Shown here piece after piece: positions 33,401 to 43,600 of a stretch of 64,000 bases of DNA. The stretch covers positions 24,853,001-24,917,000 of the forward strand of contig CATNEN010000001.1 of the NCBI GenBank assembly GCA_950097015.1, read 5' to 3'. The notes under the pieces were generated by a model, which saw nothing but the letters and a program-made list of their open reading frames with translations, was not told the origin of the DNA and did no database searches. Position numbers and translations under genes: made by a program. The DNA comes from Macrostomum hystrix (lineage: Eukaryota; Platyhelminthes; Macrostomidae). How positions within the stretch are numbered: the stretch's first letter is position 1; each line of letters opens with the position of its first letter.

Positions 33401-36400
33401 TGCACGACCTGTTTGCTGGCAGCATCTGCGACCTGGTCTGGTCAGCGGACGGCTGCATTCTGGCCGCTGCTTCACACGACGGCAGCGTCGCATTGCTGCA
33501 GTTTGAGCCTGGCGAGCTGGGCAAACCGCTAGGCCTGCAGGAGCTTGCTAGGCTGCACCGGCAGCGCTACGGCAACACGGCCCTGCTCAACGGAGCTGCT
33601 GGCTGCGATAGGCTCTTGCCAGTTAGCGACCCGCATCTACTCAGGTTTGAAGGGCTTAAATTAACTCGGCTGATCACCGCCTGTCCTCTTCTAGGGTCTT
33701 TGTTTTTTCCTTTGTTCTCTTTGGTGTCTTTGTTGTTTGTATTTTTCCCATTCGGTCTTTGTTGTTTAACGTGTTCTCTAGTATCTTTGTTTCTTGTGTT
33801 CTCTTCAGTATCTTTGTTTCTTGTGTTCTCTTCAGTATCTTTGTTTCTTGTGTTCTCTTCAGTGTCTTTCTTTCTTGTGTTCTCTTCAGTGTCTTTGTTT
33901 TTTGTGTTCTCTTCAGTGTCTTTGTTTCTTGTGTTCTCTTCAGTGTCTTTGTTTCTTGTGTTCTCTTCAGTGTCTTTGTTTCTTGTGTTCTCTTCATTGT
34001 CTTTGTTTCTTGTGTTCTCTTCAGTATCTTTGTTTCTTGTGTTCTCTTCAGTGTCTTTCTTTCTTGTGTTCTCTTCAGTGTCTTTGTTTTTTGTGTTCTC
34101 TTCAGTGTCTTTGTTTCTTGTGTTCTCTTCAGTGTCTTTGTTTCTTGTGTTCTCTTCAGTGTCTTTGTTTCTTGTGTTCTCTTCATTGTCTTTGTAGTTT
34201 CATGTGTTCTCTCTGGTGTTGCTATTGTTTCCTGTCTTCTTTTTAAGATCTTCGGTTTTTTCATTTGTTCTGTTGTTTTGTCTGATAATTATGTCCAACT
34301 TGTCGTCTCCGTTCTGATTGGGTATTTTTTACTTACACCCTACCCCCAATCCGCTCACTTTCACAGGCTTCAACAAGCCGTAGCTGTAGCCAAAGCACCA
34401 ACAGCTGCTTCCACTCCGCTGCAGCCGCCGCCACCCCCGCCATCAGGTCCGGCTGAACAGGTTGAGAGCCGCGGCAAAGATGGGAAACGTCGCATCACGC
34501 CTAAGTTTCTAGGCCACCTGTACCTGCCTGAGCAGCAGCAGCAGCAGCCGCCAGAGGCGACTGTACCGACTGAATCAACAGCTGCCCCAAAAACCAGTCC
34601 CGAGCCTCCAATCCTGGACGGACCGGTCCAACTACCGCCGCCTCCGCCTCCGCCACAGCCCTCGCAGCAACCTGTAGCTCCGCCGCCTGTACATTCTTCG
34701 CCCTCCGTGTCTCCCACAAAGCAGCAACAGCAGTTAAACAAGAAGCGCGGCAGGCCGCCCCGTCTAGTGTCGATGTCCTCGATGGAGCAGCAGAACTTCA
34801 GCGGTGACTTGGGCCAGGCTCCCGAATCCGCAGAGCAGCCAGCAGCCAAGCAGTCCAAGCTGCAGCAGAAGCACCGCAGGCAGGATCAGGGCCAGCAGCG
34901 GAAGCAGCTGAAGAGCCAACAGCCCAGATCTAGAATATCCTCTTCGTCATCGTCTTCGGAAGCTTCGGCCGCATCGTCGGGCAGTTCAACGGCTGACTTG
35001 TCGGCCGATTCCGATCAGGCAGTTGACGTCGGCAGTGCCCACAGACGCAGTCAGGCCGCCTTTCTGCCGTGTCGGCTGACTTTCGATGGCGAAGCCGCAC
35101 ACGGCGTCGCGTTTGCCACAGCCCCCCTGACTAATGGTCGGCTGGCCCGGGTTGAACGACGTCGCAGCGGTGCGAGCTGCGCCTTAGCCTGCTATTCGTT
35201 GAGCCTCTGCCTTGGCGACACGCCATTGTGGACGGTGAGTCTTTGAGATATCTAGAATCTCTGGGATAACAATAGTAAGGGCCGTCATCCTCACCCGCTG
35301 GGACCTAACTCCGACATTAAACTTTAAACGGCCCGACACAAAGAAAGGGAAAATCGGGCCGATTTATTCCCGATTTTCATCTTGTTGGGGCGTCCGTGCC
35401 GTCGGGTCGATTTTAGGCAGACGAAAGTCGCAAACAAAAGATGAAAAACCGATCGACATTCATCTTCGTACGATTTTCATCGGTTTTTGTCGGACCAAAA
35501 GTGAAAAATCGGCCCGAGAAAATCGACGACTCATAGATTTTTCAAAAAACCGTAACGACAACTCCGACTTTCAGCCATAATAACTCCGACTTTCACCTGT
35601 GTAGAAATATGACGATGTATATCCGTCCGATTTTCATCGATATTCATCTGTACATGTCGGACCAACTGCTACACGACTTTCGCCCGACACTGAAGACCCG
35701 ACTTTCATCGATATTCATCTGTACATGTACATGCTTATCAAATAGAGACTCTAGTTGGCGTTGACTAGGAGGGAATCTGAAGAGTAGTACGAAACTCGTG
35801 TGGAAATAGAAAACATAGAAAATTGCCATGATGATCTGCGTACGCAACGGCAAAAAAGTTAAAAGACAGTACACTGTAGACAAGATCATGTCGCGATCAG
35901 GACACCTTTCAGATCTTTGCACTGCTCACAGTTATTTTGTTAGTGTAATTATAATGGTACTTGTTTACAATAAATACTAAGAACCGTCGGAAAATATCAT
36001 CTGCATTCCTGTTGATTGCATGCGCAGCAACTGGTAGCCAAAGCAAGGTAAAAAACTCTTTAAGCATTAAACGAGGAATGAAATTCGGGTGAGAGTCGTG
36101 GAAGAATCGATCCAACACTTTCCCGACAGTCAGGGGGGTCGGTGGCAGAGCGGTTATCGCGTTTGCCACTCGCACCACGGTCCCTAAGTTCGATTCCACG
36201 GCGAGGCCGATTCCACAACAGCCTTCATCGCTCTGCCACTCATTCCCATATCGGACATCAACAACCTTCATATAAAACTCTTTATCCCAGATCCCGTTGT
36301 CGCGTCCCATCACTTGCCTCGCGGCTGGCGGCAGAGCCATCGCCGTTGGTGACGCCGGTGGCAGGCTGCACCTGTTCGCTCACGACGGCGCTCGCCTGTC

Positions 36401-37524
36401 GCCTCCGCTGCTGCTGCCTGGCGATGTAGCCGGATCTCCTGCCGCACTGGCAGCCAGCGTTGACGGCCGCATCGCCGCTGTGACCCAGTCCGGTCAGCTG
36501 ATCGTCTGGCAGCTCTTAAACCCGTCCGCCAGCTCGGCAGCAGTTCGCCGACTCATTCAGGAGCCCGTGCCGCGGCTCAGCGCTTCGCCGCTTCGAGTTG
36601 CTTCGCTCAGCCTGCACAGCGGCGACGCCTCCGCTCTGCTGGCCTGCTCCAGCGGACACGCCGTCTGCTACTGCGCTGCTCACGGTGCCTGGCTAGACAT
36701 CTTGGTGAGACTTGATGGAGCAGCCGAGGTTTGGAGCGGGCGGAGAAAGATTGGCAGAGGGCGGACAGAGATTGGGAGAGGGCGAGAGGGCGGACAGAGA
36801 TCCGCAGAGGGCGGAGAGGATTGGGGGGATATCGAGACAGAAATGTAGAATGCAAAAAGGCCTGTTGATGTTTGAGTGAGACAAAGATACTTGATATTTG
36901 GTACTCGAACATGACTGCTAGCAGTAGGCAGGCTAGAATAATTTCTCATACTTTGATCATGCGTGAATCACGCAGGATCCCGAAGACCCCGGAGCCGCCA
37001 TCTGGTTTCGCAGCCACGCCCGGGCTGCAGTCGGCCCAGGCGGAGGCGTTTTGCAACTGCTGCAGTCCGCTGCTGCTGCTGCTGCGGCCGCGGTGGCGTC
37101 TTCGGTCACTGCGAAGGCGGCGTCCAATCAGAACCTGTCGGCTGCCTCAGCCGCGGTCGCGGTTGCCGCCTTCCTCGAGCGCCAAGTGGCAGCTGCCAGG
37201 GCTCTGGAATCCGTTTCAGAGCTGCGCCACTGGCTGGGGCTCTACGCCAGGCATTTGGCTGTCAACGGCTTGGAGTCCCGGCTGCGAGCTCTCTGTGAGG
37301 ACCTTCTGCTGGGCTGCGGTGCAGCGCTGCCGTCAGCGCCCCAGGAGCAGCAGCAGCAGCAGCTGCTGGGTCTGAGCAAGCGCAGCCTTCTGTGCGACTT
37401 GGTGCTGCCCGCTTTCGCTCTGAATCTGGGCCTTCAGCGGCTCTTCCAGGAGGTCCGGCAGCAGCTAGACCTGTTTGGCGATGACAGCTCTGCTGCCTGT
37501 GCCTCGCACCCGCTGCTGCAATGA
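30403..37524 (+). CDS. HIRA: HIRA histone H3.3 chaperone, six exons
   Basis: Exons with GT-AG borders and matching phases: 30403-30990, 32209-32607, 33349-33644, 34367-35234, 36291-36704 and 36976-37524; total 1037 residues (human HIRA 1017). The N-terminal WD40 propeller starts MRIVKPQWIQ and contains NTVAVWQVW, GHSGLVKGVAWDPVGRYLASQ and DRSVSIWLTS. A low-complexity Pro/Gln/Ser-rich linker follows. Within it lies the B domain (VESRGKDGKRRITPKFLG), which in known HIRA binds ASF1. The C-terminal Hira domain starts at IPLSRPITCLAA and ends in ALESVSELRHWLGLYARHL and LGLQRLFQEVRQQLD. HIRA deposits H3.3 independently of replication in the nucleus. The donor of exon 3 (CAG|GTTTGA) and the acceptor of exon 6 are weak, so these borders are less certain. 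SINEs lie in introns 1, 2 and 4 and a minisatellite in intron 3. Confidence 0.9.
31433..31806 (+). mobile_element. tRNA-derived SINE, family 1, full length
   Basis: The head has a Pol III-like A box (ggtggcacagtggtttacgc) and a B-box-like gtagattccgcgg. A body shared with 57831-58230 (cgcccttgtgggccaacctccaaggcac) follows, and the 3' end is an (ATT)n tail. It lies in HIRA intron 1. Confidence 0.7.
32606..32715 (+). mobile_element. SINE family 1 head fragment
   Basis: gttcgaatccgcgg (B box) and the following cacgtttattttgggggccg resemble the head of the SINE at 31433. It begins right at the exon 2 donor of HIRA. Only the head is recognisable. Confidence 0.45.
33108..33312 (-). mobile_element. 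tRNA-derived SINE, family 2
   Basis: The minus-strand reading has a tRNA-like head (gtctggggttcgatcccgac), a central block with acccatttaacagctgtgtg in plus orientation, and the cagtccatggactgggg tail. Related copies lie at 49834-50085 and 57578-57822. It lies in HIRA intron 2. The central block resembles the conserved core of MetaSINEs, an assignment made from memory. Confidence 0.65.
33755..34200. repeat. 27-bp minisatellite in HIRA intron 3
   Basis: About 16 copies of a 27-bp unit (gtgtctttgtttcttgtgtt plus ctcttca). The period is a multiple of three, and all plus frames stay open, so the exon 3 frame runs into the intron without a stop for about 185 codons. A 234-bp block of the array appears to be duplicated (compare about 33780-33990 and 34010-34200). 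Confidence 0.9.
35625..35730. repeat. Short direct repeat in HIRA intron 4
   Basis: tttcatcgatattcatctgtacatgt occurs twice, about 68 bp apart, within a stretch rich in gattttcatcg words (35340-35730). Confidence 0.6.
36127..36225 (+). mobile_element. SINE family 1 head fragment
   Basis: A tRNA-like head with A box ggtggcagagcggttatcgc and B box aagttcgattccacgg, followed by gcgaggcc as in the SINE at 31433. It lies in HIRA intron 4, about 65 bp before the exon 5 acceptor. Confidence 0.6.
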
Positions 37525-37619
37525 CCCCCTCCCCTTGTATGACCCTTCTCTGTATGACTTCTCTGTATGACTCTTCCCTGTAAAATTCCCTCTGTTATGA
37601 ACTTTTTGTGTACGATCTA

Positions 37620-37995
37620 TGACCCCTTTTCCTTATATGACCCCTTTTTATTCTTTGACCCTTTCTCGGTCTATGACCCTTTCTCATTCTATGACCCTTT
37701 CTCATTCTATGACCCTTTCTATTCTATGACCCTTTCTCATTCTATGACCCTTTCTCATTCTATGACCCTTTCTATTCTATGACCCTTTCTCATTATATGA
37801 CCTTTTCATTCAATGACCCTTTCTCATTCTATGACCCTTTTCATTTTATGACCCTTTCTCATTTTATGATCCTTCTCTGTATGATTCTCTCTGTATGACC
37901 TTTTTGTGTACGATATGTGACCCTTTTTTCCATGACCCTTTCTCATTCGATGACCCTTACTTATTGTATGACCATTTCTCATTCTGACTCCTCTC
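37620..37995. repeat. 18-bp minisatellite downstream of HIRA
   Basis: About twenty copies of tctatgaccctttctcat with variants, starting about 100 bp after the HIRA stop codon and probably lying in or near its 3' UTR. Confidence 0.85.
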
Positions 37996-37999
37996 TGTA

Positions 38000-38640
38000 T
38001 GAGCTCTTCTGCTTTTTTACTCCTTGTCTGTTTGACCTGTTTTCATATATTTCCTTTAAATCAATTAGTTCCTTTTGTGGCCACTTATCCAAATGATCTC
38101 TTTCCCTCTACGACCCATCCTATGCGGCACATTTTTTCTTCTTTTGGCGTTCAGAACCGTCTTCTATATTTGTTCCTAGAATGTATCTATTCTCACGATT
38201 ATTAGAACCATTGTAAACGTTTTTTAAACCAAATTTGTTTGCATTTTACTGTTGTTAATTATTGTCAAAAAGTCTACTTGGTTTGTCATGTCAGGAACTT
38301 TTTCTCAGCTTAATTGCCTCGTTACCTTTGAGTGCTAAATTGAAGTTCTTTCACTAAGCTTGTTATCTTAGTTAATCATAGCTTTATTAGCCTAAACTAA
38401 CACTTGTGAGAGTTAAAAGTTAATTTAACTGACAATTCATCCCTAACAGCAGCTCACTTATTAAATAATTTTAATGCGCATTTACGTGTTTAAAGGCAGA
38501 ATATTGTTAACTTCTTCAAACAATAGAATATTGCTACTTTAGCAGCAATAAACACACTCGCAAATTGTTCCATATTTTGCTACTTTTATACTCATGGATC
38601 TCGTCTTTGACTTCCGCTCGTCTGTCAATTTTCGTGCCAA
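38000..38640. other. No gene recognised
   Basis: AT-rich sequence between two minisatellites. No family could be assigned. Confidence 0.4.
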
Positions 38641-38644
38641 AAAT

Positions 38645-39585
38645 AGACTGTCAATCAGCCAGTTTATAGACTGTCAATCAGCCAGTTTATTGACTGTCAA
38701 TCAGCCAGTTTATTGACTGCCGATCCGCCAGTTTATTGACTGCCGATCCGCCAGTTTATTGACTGTCAATTAGCCAGTTTATTGACTGTCAATTAGCCAG
38801 TTTATTGACTGTCAATTAGCCAGTTTATTGACTGTCAATTAGCCAGTTTATTGACTGTCAATCAGCCAGTTTATTGACTGTCAATTAGCCAGTTTATGAA
38901 CTGTCAATCAGCCAGTTTATTGACTGCCAATCCGCCAGTTTATTGACTGTCAATTAGCCAGTTTATTGACTGTCAATCAGCCAGTTTATTGACTGTCAAT
39001 TAGCCAGTTTATTGACTGTCAATCAGCCAGTTTATTGACTGTCAATTAGCCAGTTTATTGACTGTCAATTAGCCAGTTTATTGACTGTCAATTAGCCAGT
39101 TTATTGACTGCCAATCCGCCAGTTTATTGACTGCCAATTAGCCGGTTTATTGACTGTCAATTAGCCAGTTTATTGAATGCCAATCAGCCAGTTTATTGAC
39201 TGTCAATTAACCAGTTTATTGAATGCGAATCACACAGTATATTGAATGCCAATCAGCCAGTTTATTGACTGTCAATTAGCCAGTTTATTGACTGCCAATC
39301 CGCAAGTTTATTGACTGCCAATCACCCAGTATATTGAATGCCAATCAGCCAGTTTATTGACTGTCAATTAGCCAGTTTATTGACTGCCAATCCGCCAGTT
39401 TATTGACTGCCAATTAGCCGGTTTATTGACTGTCAATCAGCCAGTTTATTGACTGTCAATTAGCCAGTTTATTGACTGTCAATCAGCCAGTTTATTGACT
39501 GTCAATTAGCCAGTTTATTGACTGTCAATTAGCCAGTTTATTGACTGTCAATCCGCCAGTTTATTGACTGCCAACGTCTGCTCTA
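38645..39585. repeat. 23-bp minisatellite, about 40 copies
   Basis: The unit is ttgactgtcaattagccagt plus tta. Four main variants (gtcaattag, gtcaatcag, gccaatccg, gccgatccg) are interspersed. Runs of variants recur, for example the ccgccagtttattgactgcc pair at 39113 and 39390, which suggests block duplication. Confidence 0.9.
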
Positions 39586-39589
39586 TTGC

Positions 39590-40257
39590 AGTTAAAAACA
39601 GCGAAAAATAGATGAATTAGTCACAGCCCGATCATGATAAGCCACAGTCTGAACTGTGGAGTGAATAGTGTGGCTACTTTATTTTTCACCTGGTTGAAAA
39701 CCTGACATGACATTTTCCTCATAACGAGTGTGGAGCCCTTGTTCCTATACTATTTAAAGTCGGTGTAAGTTTAACTGTTAGGCTAGCTAGCTGTTTCACT
39801 GTTCACACATGTGCAAGGACTAGTGAGTACAATTCCTGCACTGCAACCACAGTCCATGCAGTAAGTTTGCTGCTGTCAGCTTTGATAGTTTCTGCTGCCA
39901 CCACACAAGCAACCAGGCCAGCAATTTAAAATCAGCTGCATTTCGGGTTGTCCTACAAATATTTTATTTACTCGAATTAACTTTTTCATTGTGCTTCATG
40001 TGTATCAAAAATATTTCAACTGCCCTGTAGGAAACCACTGATTGGCTGGCAATCGTGTTTTTAGTTTTTGCTCTTAAGGACACAGACTGAGATTTAGCTA
40101 CCCTTGCTTAGTACAATGAGTCATAAACTGTTCAGAAAGCCTGAATCATTTCGCTGGCTGTATATTGTTGATTACACTGACCAATGAATAAATCAATGAG
40201 GGCTTATAAAACAATGCGCTGAGAATAGTAATGAATACGGCAAAATTATCAGAATCC
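39590..40257. other. No gene recognised
   Basis: Non-repetitive AT-rich DNA between the 23-bp array and the small inverted-repeat element. No ORF of note. Confidence 0.4.
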
Positions 40258-40492
40258 TACCAAGGACCACTAGTAAAAGGACGGGACATATCGTGTCTTG
40301 TAAAATGTATTAGAGGCAGATTTTCACGGTAAATGCACTGGTGAGACAGGAACTTTTCACGTTTTTCACATTAAAATGTTAATAACTTTTAATTGGAAGC
40401 TATCTCGCTAGTGCATAATCCGTGAATTAATCTGCATTTAATACGTTTTTCCAAGAAACTAATTACGTCCTTCTTCCAGAGGTCCTTGATTC
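40258..40492. mobile_element. Foldback/MITE-like element
   Basis: Arms at about 40293-40350 and 40398-40458 are inverted copies of each other at roughly 78% by eye (gcagattttcacggtaaatg against its inverse), with a loop of about 48 bp. The outer ends ccaaggaccac and aggtccttga are also inverse. The left half is related to 27650-27760. No coding capacity. Confidence 0.55.
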
Positions 40493-40619
40493 CTACATGC
40501 TCCATCAGATTATTGGAATGAGTGTGCCTTTTGCCCTTCAGAAACGCAAAAGAGTATTCAACATGGTCTATCCTAACAAATAATAATACTGAACCATGCA
40601 ACAATGTTATAAAATGTTG

Positions 40620-43600
40620 CTAAAAAGCGTTGCAAAAGCAGAACTTTCTCAGGTGAGGGGCTCGCTCCATCACACAGTTGGCCTGCCTGCCGTACTTGTT
40701 GATTCGCGAGGATTCAACAGTCTGGACAAAGTTCAGCTCAAACTGGGGCGCATTCTTGCTGCTCAACGAGAACTGAGCCGTAGCCTCGTACAGTCCGCCA
40801 TTCGGTGACGTCGTGAAGCGGGTCGTGACGTAGCCCGAAGCTCGAACGGCCTTGTCGAGCTTGCTGACAGCGAATGCGCCTTCGGCAAAGCGAAGCCGTT
40901 GAGCGAAATCGGCGCTGGCCTGCATGGATTCGGTGAATCAATTCATCACTCACAGTTCTAGAGCAACGGAATTGAACGCATCGGTAAAACCGAATAGAAT
41001 TAAAAAACATCGGCATCGCCGAGATATTCAACGATTCCCGTGGGCATAAGTTTTCAGCCTCAAAATTTCGTCATATAATAATGTCGGCTATCATCACGCT
41101 AGTATTCTAATAATACTAAGGCTGACGTCGACGACGGGCGGGCGGGACGGGTTTGTAACGAACGTCCTCCTAGACGGTTGCCAACTGGGATGAGAGACCA
41201 GCACCAAAAGATGCCAAATTTTCCTACGATGGTTATAGCAGGCTTAAAATTATCAATTTCAATTTCCTGTTCTTATAAATGTTCTCGCAGTCAGAGCTCA
41301 ATTCTTCGATTCTTCGTCTATGGCCATAAACTAAAAATGAGCAACTTTACTGCTTGGGGTATGTAGCTGTAGTGTACTTACAGGCATGTGCTTACAAATA
41401 AAGCTGGCCTGGGGCTGCCTTCACAGTCCCAAAAATGGACTATGTTAAGTTAAAGTTATTTAAGGTTCACGGAGTTCTCTTCGCATAGTTAGAGTTTGAC
41501 GGATAGGAAGATCAGGCGATTGGAGATGAGGCGATGGGAGATCAGGTGATGGCAGTTCTCTCCCCTTAACTTCATCCTCCGGAGGAATTCCCCTCGTAAA
41601 TCTCGTAAGAATCTCTAAGATCTGTTTTACCTCAGTTTCTTATTTCATTCTACAGCCTGAATTCCTGTATTTTTTCAAAGTTGCTCCATTTGATTGGCAA
41701 TTCTAGTGAGATTATGTGGATCGCTCTGTGATTGGAAAAATTCTAATGGGAAGATGGCTAAATGATCGAAAAGCATGCATTTTGCTGCAATTTTCAAAGT
41801 TCAATCCTTTTCATCTCAAATTCAATGCAATTTAAAGTGTAACAAGTTAGCCATGATTTAATTTAAAAGGCAGTTTTGTCGACTTTTATCGATAGCCGGA
41901 ACAGCGGCATTATAAGGCTTCAGCAACGTATTATGGTATAAACGATCACTCAGCGATAATGGCATGTCTATGGCACAAACTGCGCCAATCCGCCATGAGC
42001 CAGAAGCTGACAAAATTTGGACGCTTATATTTGTTTCTTTTAATTATCAATTAAAGTATTTTACCAACCGGTAAAAGCATTATAAGGCTTCAGGCCTTAG
42101 ACAAATCAACTCCCCCTATAACGCCGTTGCTTGTCGACCGACAGCCGCCAGATAGCGTTATAGGGGAGTTGATTTGTCTATGGCCTGAAGCCTTATAATG
42201 CTTTTACCGGTTGGCTGCCTCGCAGTTAATGGCGATTACGATCTCGGCGCTACGCGCCTCGATCGACCGCCATTAACTTGCTCGGCACCCAACCGGTAAA
42301 GTTCCATTACTAGAACGAAGGCAGGGATGGTCTAGGCTAAATTTCAGCGACCTAAATTTATTTGATTAAACTGTTAGTTGTTTCAGTTTTGAACGAATAT
42401 ATATTTGCAATAGAAGCTTATGAAGGGCAATTTTAGTTGTCCTTGCCACCAGGGTCTCCGACAAGAATCGCTTCAAGAATGTGCCTCAAGAACGTTCGCC
42501 TGAAGTGTACTAAACAGAGCAACATATTCTACAGGGTGGAAGGCGTTGCAAACTCACCAGGCTGATCTCAGCCTCGACAATGCTGTCGAGTCGCAGCTCA
42601 GCGCAGAGGTTCCGGAAGGCCTTGGTGGCCAAGTTTATCTGCTTCACTGCGAACTGAGCAGCCCGCAAGGCCAGCTGGTGAGAAGCGGGATTCTCCAGCC
42701 GAGTAGCGCTCAGACAAGAGCACCAGTGTGTGGGAATTCCCGCATCTGAGCAGCTTCTGTTCTCAGGAACTGTCTCTTCAATCAGCGAGTACGGCCTGAA
42801 CTTGCTGCCGGCGCCACGGTCTCTCGCCGCTCCGGCGATGCTCAGCAGAGTCTGGTGAATGTCTGTGGGAGCGGTCAGCCGGTTCTGATTGGTCGCGAGG
42901 GTCTGTCGAGCGGCCGTGAGCCGAGCAGTCAGCTGACGGCTCAGCGCGAATGTCATCAGAGGTAGCGACTCCTCTAGCTTTCCCTGCATGGAGTTCCTCA
43001 GCGGTCCGAGTCTCTGTCCGTGGTCCGACATCAGGATGAGAGTGGTGTTGCTGATGAGCTTCTCAGCCACGAACCAGTCCAGGAACTTGCTGATCTCCGA
43101 GTCCATGGGAGTGAGGTCCAAGCTCTCATGAGACAACGTGGAGAAGAATGTGAATGAGAACTTTGGTCTGTCGGGGTACAAGGTGAACATGTCCTTGACT
43201 GTGTTGAGCATTCGACCAGCCGCGACCTCATCCCCGATGCAGATCCTCTCAGTCTGCATGGCCTCCTGCTGTAAGAGCGCCGGTCTCAGGTAGAAGTCGG
43301 CGGGCTCGTTCTTGAAGCCCAGGAACCGAAGCTGGAAGGTCCCTGCAATGAGAATGAGCTGACCTGCACTTTCGCCTCAAATATTACATCACATATTACA
43401 TCATCAACGTGGCTCAACCAGCAACACTCCCACGGTGTCAAGACTCAATGTCGGCTGCATGGAACTCACCGAAGCTGTTGCCCTCCTCTCCGTACAGAGT
43501 CAGGTAGCCCAGGTCGCGAAGCTTGTGGAAGATGAAGCGCATACTCTCGTCGAGTTGCCTGGCGTCCTTGAAGCCCCGTCGAGCCTCCGGCATCTCCTCC

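Noticed and set aside
33759-34360. Membrane protein encoded by the repeat ORF in HIRA intron 3
   Set aside because: Hydrophobic repeats come from a T-rich minisatellite within an intron; splice sites on both sides restore the HIRA frame.
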